A stretch of DNA of 5,239 nt from an uncultured Eubacteriales bacterium (GTDB lineage Bacteria; Bacillota; Clostridia; Peptostreptococcales; Anaerovoracaceae). The stretch covers positions 1 through 5,239 of the forward strand of contig CACYBO010000051.1 of assembly GCA_902772685.1 (NCBI GenBank), written 5' to 3'. The translations under genes and the position numbers were made by a program. The notes below the pieces were generated by a model, which saw only the letters and a list, made by a program, of their open reading frames with translations, was not told where the DNA came from and searched no databases. This document shows, one piece after another, positions 1 through 5,239 of the stretch. Every line of letters starts with the position of its first letter. The stretch's first letter is position 1.

Positions 1-852
1 ACTGAAATATGAGAATCGATCATACAGTCCGTTCGCGCACGACAATGTTGTCTTACTGTCGCATCCGCCTGTCAGTGAGATTGCCGGTCTGCTCCATTTC
101 ATGCTGATCAGCTCCATATTTGCGTGAAGCAAGTCTGCTGTTTCCGAGACTATCTCTTCATTCGTCTTCTTAAGTATATGCGGCAGATAAAACCTTCTGA
201 CCGAAACCCTGCCATCAGAAATCCTTACGAAGTGATTTGGCACCAATCGTTTCACCATTCTGAACTGCGTCAAGTCTCCCGGAAGCGCATTGCCCAAAAG
301 TCTGAAGAAGTGATATCGTGTGAGCCGTTCTACATATGGATCCCTTTGCAGTTCTGTCAGGTCACCTATCAGATTTGTATGAGAAGAAATATACATCTTT
401 CCATCAATGACCGAGTAGAAGGCTGTCTGCATCCCGGACGCGTCCCCGATCATATAAACAGACTCTTTATCGATAATAATAATTGTAAAAACGCCTGTAA
501 GGTCATTGATCAGCTTCCAAAACAGTGAAGATGGCTGCTTGATCGCCCGTTCTGAATATAGACTTATTAATTCAGCAAGAATACCGGCCTCATTCGCCTC
601 CATTGTTACCGGATTATAGGCGTGACCGACCAGTATTATTGCCGTTCCGGTCTCTGTCTCTGCGCAGAAATAACTCTGTTTGGGAGAGACCAGCAATGAA
701 TAATTCTCATTCTTTTTACTTTGCCATTTACCGAAAAAAGGAAATTGATCCGTATCAACATCCGCATCCGTAAACAAAAATCCCCTGGCGTATATCTTAT
801 CCTTCAGCTCCGGATTCTCTTCCAATATAGCCTGAATTCCCTCTCTATTCAT
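1..852 (-). CDS. Asparagine synthase-like protein lacking the glutaminase Cys (3' end cut by window edge)
   Basis: The minus strand is open for 284 codons from ATG at 850-852 to the left edge with no stop. An in-frame TGA at 880-882 and no other ATG between fix the start, which has a GGGGAG site. The N-terminal part resembles a class II glutamine amidotransferase fold: GHAYNP (75-80), LTGVFTIIIID (118-128), GDASGMQTAFY (136-146, like DRxGxxPLYY) and MYISSH (153-158). The catalytic Cys that normally follows Met1 is absent, because the protein begins MNREG. After a linker typical of AsnB (PGDL...LVPNHFVRI, about 191-211), the ATP-pyrophosphatase loop appears as LTGGCDSKTTL (260-270), a variant of SGGxDS. 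AsnB-type proteins activate a carboxylate as acyl-adenylate and form an amide, using glutamine nitrogen or, without glutaminase, another amine. About half of the usual 550-620 residues is missing at the edge. Amidation of a sugar acid or hydroxyacid is a possible role. Confidence 0.85.
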   Translation of the reverse strand, partial: MNREGIQAILEENPELKDKIYARGFLFTDADVDTDQFPFFGKWQSKKNENYSLLVSPKQSYFCAETETGTAIILVGHAYNPVTMEANEAGILAELISLYSERAIKQPSSLFWKLINDLTGVFTIIIIDKESVYMIGDASGMQTAFYSVIDGKMYISSHTNLIGDLTELQRDPYVERLTRYHFFRLLGNALPGDLTQFRMVKRLVPNHFVRISDGRVSVRRFYLPHILKKTNEEIVSETADLLHANMELISMKWSRPAISLTGGCDSKTTLSCANGLYDRFSYFS

Positions 853-857
853 GGATT

Positions 858-863
858 CTCCCC
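858..863 (-). promoter_or_regulatory. Shine-Dalgarno site of the asparagine synthase-like gene
   Basis: The minus strand reads GGGGAG with 5 nt to the ATG at 850-852. A second purine run (GAGGAG, about 874-879) lies too far upstream to serve this start. The site decides the start of a gene that runs off the window. Confidence 0.7.
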
Positions 864-897
864 GGTGTTCCTGCTCTCCTCAATCCACGCAGACAAT

Positions 898-1803
898 CTA
901 TTTGATCACACTGAGATTTCCCAACACCACATCCGCAAGCCGCTCAGCATTACCATTTCCAACAAAGCTGTTATGCGGTGTAATTATGGTGCCGGGCCTA
1001 TCCCACAGAAAGCTTTCCGAATCCAACGGTTCCTCCTCGAATACGTCGAGGACGGCATCACCGTCCCATTTTACGAGAGCCATTTGATCAATGACCGCTC
1101 CGCGGGAGATGTTTACCAGGACAGGCCGGGAATAACGGTCGGTATTTGTTCCAATCAGCGCCAGCCGTCTCTCATCCATGAGTCTTGTCGTCTCCTCTGT
1201 GAGAGGAACAGCCAGGACCACTATTTCCGCACCCGGTAGCTTTTCGTCCAGCTGATCCAATCCGACTATTTCATCATAGCCGGCATTTTCCCGTGTAACT
1301 ATGTCCACGCCGATCACATGACAGCCAAATGCCTTAAAGCGTTTCGCGCATTCTGTTCCGACACTTCCGCAGCCGACGATGACTACGCATCTGCCATTCA
1401 GTTCCTTAATCTGACGATTCTTGATCCATGTGTGTTCCGCTTGCTGTTGCCGAAATCCGGCCATCCCTTTATATAAATTAAGCACTCCTGTTATGGCATA
1501 TTCTGCCATCGGAATGCTGTAGACATCTCGCGCGTTGCGGATTTCGATCTTCCTTTTCTTTATTTCATCCATTGGCACCCGGTCATGACCTGCTGATGTG
1601 AGCTGTATAAAGCGCAGGCCGGTAAACCGTTCCAATGGGTGATAAAGGAATAATCCGTTACATACAACACCTTCTACCCATTCATAGGGGCAGGGAAGGG
1701 GATCAGATTCCTGTCGAAGGAAAAGAACGCTGTGGCCGTATCCGGAAATCTCAAGGAGGAAGTCTTCCGCCTGCTGCCAGGCTCCGGTTATCAGAAGATT
1801 CAT
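898..1803 (-). CDS. D-isomer-specific 2-hydroxyacid dehydrogenase, NAD-dependent
   Basis: This 301-residue cytoplasmic oxidoreductase should interconvert a 2-keto acid and a D-2-hydroxyacid. The Rossmann nucleotide-binding domain begins with VVIVGCGSVG (140-149, GxGxxG type). Asp167 at the end of the second strand (VIGVD) favours NAD over NADP. The catalytic triad is visible: Arg234 in NISRG, Glu258 in DVFEEEP and His277 in ITPHNS. The N-terminal substrate domain contains QLTSAGHDRVP (67-77) and NARDVYSIPMAEYA (90-103), typical of the family. The length is slightly short against the common 310-340 residues, but no domain is missing. A polar stretch, GTNTDRYSRP (218-227), precedes the Arg motif and may be a small insertion. 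The ATG overlaps the kinase stop (ATGA, 1800-1803) and has a strong GGGAGG site, which supports translational coupling. The substrate cannot be told from sequence; in this locus a precursor of a glycan substituent is an inference. Confidence 0.93.
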   Translation of the reverse strand: MNLLITGAWQQAEDFLLEISGYGHSVLFLRQESDPLPCPYEWVEGVVCNGLFLYHPLERFTGLRFIQLTSAGHDRVPMDEIKKRKIEIRNARDVYSIPMAEYAITGVLNLYKGMAGFRQQQAEHTWIKNRQIKELNGRCVVIVGCGSVGTECAKRFKAFGCHVIGVDIVTRENAGYDEIVGLDQLDEKLPGAEIVVLAVPLTEETTRLMDERRLALIGTNTDRYSRPVLVNISRGAVIDQMALVKWDGDAVLDVFEEEPLDSESFLWDRPGTIITPHNSFVGNGNAERLADVVLGNLSVIK

Positions 1804-3308
1804 GCCCTGTCCTCCCGCTCGATATTTCCTCCTGCATATGCCTGCGCTTCGGAGGCCTGCTTTGCGGACGCCTGCACTGCAGCTGCCTCTGCCGCCGCTT
1901 CCTCCGGACGCCTGCGATAATCATATTTACTGTAGTAGCTCTTGTAATATCGTCTGCTGTAGTATCCGCCCTGGTTGATGTTCTCGCCGTAGAATACAAA
2001 GCCCAGAATGTGCATTCCGGTCATTTCAGCAGCGGTCAGCGCCTTGCGGATATCCCGGTGATCCGAGAAATCCTGTCTGGTAACAAAGATGCAGCCGGCT
2101 ACATCGGCAGACAGCACCAGCGGATCAGCCACAATGTTTATAGGCGGCATATCGATCAGCACCAGGTCATATACCTGTCCCAATTCCTGCAGCAGCGCTT
2201 TCATCTGATTCGACGCCAGCAACTCATTCGGATTAGGCGGAAAATGCCCTGCCGGAATTAAGTCCATTGTCTCAGCGGTATCTTTTATAACGGCATCCTG
2301 CCAGGTACATCTGCCGACCAGGATGTCGGACAGACCTTTCCTGTGTTTATCGTATTTGAAGATTTCCCTTTGGGAAGCGCGGCGCATATCTCCATCGATG
2401 AGCATCACTTTCTTGCCGCCCATGGAACAGGAGATCGCCAAATTGGATGATATTGTCGATTTTCCTTCTCCTGAGATCGCGCTGGTAATGACAACTGCAT
2501 TGGACTCTTTTCCGACTAACGTATACAGCAAATTCATGCGCAGCTTAGAATAGCTTTCTATGATATCCATAGGACTTTTGCCCGAAAGCATGAACGCCGC
2601 GGCATCGTTACTATTCCTCGAAAGGCGTTTGATCGAAGCTAATACCGGCAGTTTGTAATTATCCGTAAGATCCTTGCTTTCTTTGATCCTCTGGTTGAAC
2701 ATATAAAAGAATGCCAGAATACAGGCAGCTATGGCCGCACCGAACAAGGCCCCCTTCATCCCTTCGCGCACGGAATTGCGCTCATCAGGGATGATCGGAA
2801 CCGTCGCGTAATCAAGGATCTCGACATTACCCGCTCCGACTACCCGGATGATCTCATCCGGCGCCACCTCCATGACAGCATTTACGATATCGGAAGAAAG
2901 GATGGGATCCTCAGTCGTGGAACTGACAGCTACAACACCACTCTCCGAGACAGAATACATAGAAAGTGACTCTGAGATGCTGCTGTTCGAGAGGCCGGGA
3001 TGACTATCAGAAAGGCTTTTTGTTACAACGCTCATGACCTTATCGCTTTTGACAACGACCAGGTAAGTCTTGATCAGTCTCAGAGAAGAGTTCAGGTCAT
3101 TTGAATATGTATAATTATTATCTGAATCGCCGGTATTGTTGACATACATTGTACCTGATGCGGTATATGTATCCGGGAGCTGCCTTAAATAGAAATACAT
3201 TGCTCCAAAGCCAATCTCAGCGCAGAGCACTACAAAGCAAGCCTGTTTCAATATATACAGCAGCAGCCTTGCTAAATCAATTTTGTTTCCTCGTGTTCTT
3301 CTCTCCAT
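1800..3308 (-). CDS. Wzz-type chain-length determinant fused to BY-kinase (capsule/EPS tyrosine kinase)
   Basis: This 502-residue inner-membrane autokinase is expected to control chain length and export of a surface polysaccharide through cycles of tyrosine phosphorylation. TM1 is at about 18-40, followed by an external Wzz-like domain of about 140 residues, a Pro-containing segment before TM2 (VPIIPDE, 170-176) and TM2 at about 184-204. The cytoplasmic kinase has an oligomerisation-type helix ESYSKLRMNL (251-260), Walker A GEGKST (280-285, Lys283), Walker A' VMLIDGDMRR (301-310, Asp305 and Asp307) and Walker B LVLIDMPP (382-389, Asp386). The C-terminus carries eight tyrosines within 449-464, the expected phosphorylation cluster, followed by an Ala/Glu/Gln-rich tail (467-492). 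Firmicutes often split these parts into two proteins (CpsC/CpsD, CapA/CapB), whereas here one chain holds both, as in proteobacterial Wzc, but with a much shorter external domain. No phosphatase partner is in the window. The start has an AAGGAA site 8 nt upstream. The stop overlaps the next start. Confidence 0.95.
   Translation of the reverse strand: MERRTRGNKIDLARLLLYILKQACFVVLCAEIGFGAMYFYLRQLPDTYTASGTMYVNNTGDSDNNYTYSNDLNSSLRLIKTYLVVVKSDKVMSVVTKSLSDSHPGLSNSSISESLSMYSVSESGVVAVSSTTEDPILSSDIVNAVMEVAPDEIIRVVGAGNVEILDYATVPIIPDERNSVREGMKGALFGAAIAACILAFFYMFNQRIKESKDLTDNYKLPVLASIKRLSRNSNDAAAFMLSGKSPMDIIESYSKLRMNLLYTLVGKESNAVVITSAISGEGKSTISSNLAISCSMGGKKVMLIDGDMRRASQREIFKYDKHRKGLSDILVGRCTWQDAVIKDTAETMDLIPAGHFPPNPNELLASNQMKALLQELGQVYDLVLIDMPPINIVADPLVLSADVAGCIFVTRQDFSDHRDIRKALTAAEMTGMHILGFVFYGENINQGGYYSRRYYKSYYSKYDYRRRPEEAAAEAAAVQASAKQASEAQAYAGGNIEREDRA
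1811..1816 (-). promoter_or_regulatory. Shine-Dalgarno site of the dehydrogenase, inside the kinase gene
   Basis: The minus strand reads GGGAGG, 7 nt before the ATG at 1801-1803. It lies within the last codons of the kinase gene and supports the overlapping ATGA start over any downstream Met. Confidence 0.8.
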
Positions 3309-3316
3309 GAAAGCTG

Positions 3317-3322
3317 TTCCTT
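3317..3322 (-). promoter_or_regulatory. Shine-Dalgarno site of the Wzz/BY-kinase gene
   Basis: The minus strand reads AAGGAA, 8 nt before the ATG at 3306-3308, within the 71-bp gap after the SGNH-like gene. Confidence 0.7.
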
Positions 3323-3350
3323 ATTTTTCTAAGTATAAAGAAGCAATGCG

Positions 3351-3363
3351 TCCGGAAACCGGA
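3351..3363. repeat. Short perfect inverted repeat in the gap between SGNH-like and kinase genes
   Basis: The sequence TCCGG-AAA-CCGGA is a perfect 5-bp inverted repeat with a 3-nt loop, 17 bp past the SGNH-like stop. It has no T-run directly after it on the minus strand, so it is not a standard intrinsic terminator. It may be a weak hairpin that protects or punctuates the mRNA, or it may be chance. Confidence 0.35.
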
Positions 3364-3379
3364 TCATGGTCGCGAAGGA

Positions 3380-4465
3380 TCACAGACCGTTCAGGTCCAT
3401 AAGTGCCTTTGCGATCTTTTCCTTTACAGAATTAAAACACTCCTGTCTGTCAAGGTTATCATACACACTCTGAGCAAGTGACTTAAGAGCTCTGTTCGTC
3501 ATGTTATTTACAGGTGTTTCATTGCGGATATAGCGATCTCCGAACTCATCTTTCATCGCATTATCAAGTTCCGTATTTTCCGCAGCAGTACAGATCACGA
3601 CAAACGGGCGGTCATAATCGGTTTCCTCATCGTCGTCGTCAGAACCGGCATAGCGGTCTACCAGATCGATCAGATCCGACATGAATCCGTCTACTGAGCG
3701 CGTTATATTACCCGAGAAAAAAAAGACGGGTATATCTCCGAGATACTGCGTCGCGGACTCCAATTCAACAATGGTGCCGGAACTGACGCTTTTACGATCT
3801 CCTTCCTCATCGCGAATAAATGCATATCTGGGGTGATTGGAGTCATACCAATCATCCGTTGGGATCAGTGTCCCTTCGATATCCGCGATCCGCACCTGTC
3901 CGAATGAAACTTCGCTCTGTTTGGCAAACCGCAGCTCCTCTTCGTTTTCCTGCGCTACGTAGTCCTGGAGTATCAGCGTCACGGGTTCTGTATCCCATGG
4001 AATCTGTATCCACTCACCGGTCCTAAGATCATTGACACCGGCGCGGACCAGGATCTGCCGCATTCCCTCGTTGGAAACGCCCATATTTGTGATATAGATG
4101 GAAGGGGTATCGTGCTCACCTTCCGTCAGATACTTGCTGAATGCCTTTGTCAAAGGTCCGTACAGATTCTCATTAATGACATCCGTCAATGACTTCGCCA
4201 AAGATTTTTCCTTCGTCCCGGCCATTTCGCTGTCGCCCCAGCAGATGATATCTTCTGCGTTAAGTCTAGGTACGACATCGTCGTATATTTTTACTGCCGC
4301 CTCAGTTTTTTCGCTGTCTTCTTTTTCGAGCGCTGCTGCCTGCTCCTCAAGCCGGGCATACAGGTCCTCCCTGCTCTTTTTGTCTTCGCGAACGATATAG
4401 ACAAGTCCGGCCATTAAGGCAAGACAAAGAAGCCATGTTATTACATGAATCCACTTGCTCTTCAT
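3380..4465 (-). CDS. Membrane-anchored SGNH/GDSL hydrolase-like protein, possibly degenerate
   Basis: This 361-residue protein has a short basic N-terminus, one hydrophobic segment at about 8-24 and a charged, probably coiled-coil linker at about 27-60. The rest should lie outside the membrane, as a type II anchored protein. The sequence CWGDSEMAG (75-83) matches SGNH block I with nucleophile Ser79. ITNMGVSNEG (125-134) resembles block II with Gly129. VRIADIEGTL (191-200) and IPVFFFSGN (245-253) match strands I remember from SGNH proteins of Lachnospiraceae exopolysaccharide loci. Members act as esterases or acyltransferases, so adding or removing glycan acyl groups is a reasonable role. The C-terminus is odd: after GDRYI (309-313) the chain reaches the last helix (about 328-343) without a DxxH block, so the catalytic Asp-His pair appears missing. 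An acidic run (DDDDEE, 276-281) is encoded by a short GAC repeat. The start is supported by a GAGGA site. The fold call is fairly sure; the activity is doubtful. Confidence 0.72.
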   Translation of the reverse strand: MKSKWIHVITWLLCLALMAGLVYIVREDKKSREDLYARLEEQAAALEKEDSEKTEAAVKIYDDVVPRLNAEDIICWGDSEMAGTKEKSLAKSLTDVINENLYGPLTKAFSKYLTEGEHDTPSIYITNMGVSNEGMRQILVRAGVNDLRTGEWIQIPWDTEPVTLILQDYVAQENEEELRFAKQSEVSFGQVRIADIEGTLIPTDDWYDSNHPRYAFIRDEEGDRKSVSSGTIVELESATQYLGDIPVFFFSGNITRSVDGFMSDLIDLVDRYAGSDDDDEETDYDRPFVVICTAAENTELDNAMKDEFGDRYIRNETPVNNMTNRALKSLAQSVYDNLDRQECFNSVKEKIAKALMDLNGL

Positions 4466-4469
4466 TGTT

Positions 4470-4474
4470 TCCTC
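4470..4474 (-). promoter_or_regulatory. Shine-Dalgarno site of the SGNH-like gene
   Basis: The minus strand reads GAGGA with 4 nt to the ATG at 4463-4465. The spacing is on the short side, but no better in-frame start with a site is visible, and the following basic then hydrophobic N-terminus fits a membrane anchor. Confidence 0.6.
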
Positions 4475-4522
4475 ATTTTATTCATTAAACACTCATTTAT
4501 TCCATAATACAACTTCGAGATC

Positions 4523-5239
4523 TTACTCTCTATTATTCATCATTTCCGCAATATTTCCCACCGCCGCAATCAACTCCTCTCGGTTTTGTGAGAAGTAATC
4601 CATATGGAATCTGCACTCTTTTTCCAACGCCCTGATTTCCCTGACACCCCGGTAGAAGATTTCTTCGACGGCATCCATATCTTCAAAATTGTTGATATTG
4701 CAGAAGGAACGGCTCAAAATGGCCATCTGGCTCCCCAGCCTATAGTGTTCCTTAATAATGATTTCTGCCGGAACCATTCCACGGCCAAGAGAAGCGATCC
4801 CGCCAAATCCATAAAACTTACCTGCAAAATTCATCTTCATGCACAACTGATCTACGGTCCCGTCCGCAAGGGGTTCAAACAGGAATTTCTGGTTTCTGCT
4901 GATTGAGAGATCATTTAATCCGATATGGATCTCGTCAATCCCTTTTATAGTCAGGATGGTATCAAGAATGGCAACCGCTTCTTGGGTCTCAAGAAGCAGC
5001 ATGGTCTTGGTCCTTCCATTTACAATGGAGAGAAACCTATGAATTTCATCAAGCGTTTTAAAATAGGGCAACATTATAATGTCAGCCCCCGCCTCTATGA
5101 CGGCGTTGATCTCTTCTTCCGAGGATGTGTACTCGTCTGTAGCTTCATGAAGCGGATTGACGCGTACGAGAAGCTCCGCTTTAGAGATTACTGCCCTGAT
5201 ATTTCTGACATCCTCTACTGTATGATTATTTTGGACAGT
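4523..5239 (-). CDS. HpcH/HpaI aldolase/citrate lyase family protein (5' end cut by window edge)
   Basis: The minus-strand frame is open from the right edge to a TAA at 4523-4525, giving 238 visible residues. The first internal Met (ATG at 5072-5074) lies inside a conserved strand, GADIIMLPYF, so it is not the true start; from memory of close relatives about 40-50 N-terminal residues are missing. The family is a TIM barrel that performs metal-dependent aldol cleavage or condensation of 2-keto acids, or citramalyl-CoA-type lyase chemistry. Matching motifs, numbered in the visible part, are LLVRVNP with the substrate-binding Arg at 26, LLLET with a metal-binding Glu at 84, and IHIGLNDLS with the second metal ligand Asp at 110. 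The GFGGIA and YRLGS segments also fit a subfamily I remember from clostridial polysaccharide loci. It has no signal peptide and should be cytoplasmic. It is the most upstream visible gene, 57 bp before the SGNH-like gene. The family call is secure but the substrate is unknown. Confidence 0.85.
   Translation of the reverse strand, partial: TVQNNHTVEDVRNIRAVISKAELLVRVNPLHEATDEYTSSEEEINAVIEAGADIIMLPYFKTLDEIHRFLSIVNGRTKTMLLLETQEAVAILDTILTIKGIDEIHIGLNDLSISRNQKFLFEPLADGTVDQLCMKMNFAGKFYGFGGIASLGRGMVPAEIIIKEHYRLGSQMAILSRSFCNINNFEDMDAVEEIFYRGVREIRALEKECRFHMDYFSQNREELIAAVGNIAEMMNNRE

Noticed and set aside
1..852. Lasso peptide cyclase or beta-lactam synthetase of a small natural-product cluster
   Set aside because: The missing Cys would fit, but no precursor peptide, transglutaminase-like protease or recognition element is visible, and the neighbours are polysaccharide genes.
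124..1239. Plus-strand open frames (124-528, 721-1239, 851-1087) as genes
   Set aside because: They lie antisense to the asparagine synthase-like and dehydrogenase genes, whose minus-strand frames carry clear motifs. Their translations have no domain-like pattern.
898..1803. VanH-type D-lactate dehydrogenase of a glycopeptide resistance cluster
   Set aside because: The family matches broadly, but there is no D-Ala-D-Lac ligase or VanX-type dipeptidase beside it. The NARDVYSIPMAEYA motif is found in many other family members.
1635..2553. Plus-strand open frames (1635-2261, 1732-1920, 2323-2553) and a minus-strand frame at 1751-1999
   Set aside because: They are shadows of the kinase and dehydrogenase genes. 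The Cys/Ala/Arg-rich translations come from the low-complexity Ala-tail DNA.
3351..3363. Intrinsic terminator after the SGNH-like gene
   Set aside because: The stem is only 5 bp and is not followed by a T-run on the minus strand, and the next gene is close and in the same direction.
4462..4485. Seven-codon minus-strand frame (MNKMRKQ) ending in an ATGA overlap with the SGNH-like start, as a leader peptide
   Set aside because: It is very short, has no clear ribosome site of its own, and AT-rich gaps produce such frames by chance.
3820..4906. Plus-strand open frames (3820-4026, 4098-4400, 4604-4906)
   Set aside because: They are antisense to the SGNH-like and aldolase genes. The Ser/Ala-rich translation at 4098-4400 mirrors the coiled-coil and acidic codons of the real gene.

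Overview
The window looks like part of an exopolysaccharide or capsule biosynthesis locus from a Gram-positive bacterium, most likely a member of the Clostridia (Lachnospiraceae-like). That placement is an inference. It rests on the anchor gene (a Wzz-type chain-length domain fused to a BY-kinase with a tyrosine-rich tail), on protein families I remember from such loci in Lachnospiraceae, on Shine-Dalgarno sites in front of the four visible starts, and on roughly balanced base composition. No rRNA, tRNA, CRISPR array, insertion sequence or integrase is visible.

All five genes lie on the minus strand, so transcription runs from high to low coordinates. In that order they are: (1) an HpcH/HpaI aldolase/citrate lyase family protein, 5' end cut by the right edge (4523-5239); (2) a membrane-anchored SGNH-like protein (3380-4465); (3) the Wzz/BY-kinase fusion (1800-3308); (4) a D-isomer-specific 2-hydroxyacid dehydrogenase (898-1803), whose ATG overlaps the kinase stop as ATGA; (5) an asparagine-synthase-like protein, 3' end cut by the left edge (1-852). 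Genes are separated by 57 bp, 71 bp, a 4-bp overlap and 45 bp. I see no convincing intrinsic terminator, so one operon is likely. No stretch over 300 bases lacks a gene. The leftmost and rightmost genes run off the window and were reconstructed by reading the minus strand directly.

The kinase is the recognisable polymer-export regulator. The others look like tailoring functions: an aldolase that could make or cleave a 2-keto acid, a dehydrogenase that could reduce a 2-keto acid to a D-2-hydroxyacid, an ATP-dependent amide-forming enzyme without the usual glutaminase cysteine, and a surface-tethered SGNH-fold protein that may act on, or only bind, acyl groups. A shared role in making a hydroxyacid or amide decoration of the surface glycan is a hypothesis and is not proven by the sequence. 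The most unusual points are the apparently missing catalytic Asp-His block of the SGNH protein, the missing N-terminal Cys of the asparagine-synthase-like protein, and the Ala-rich tail after the kinase tyrosine cluster.
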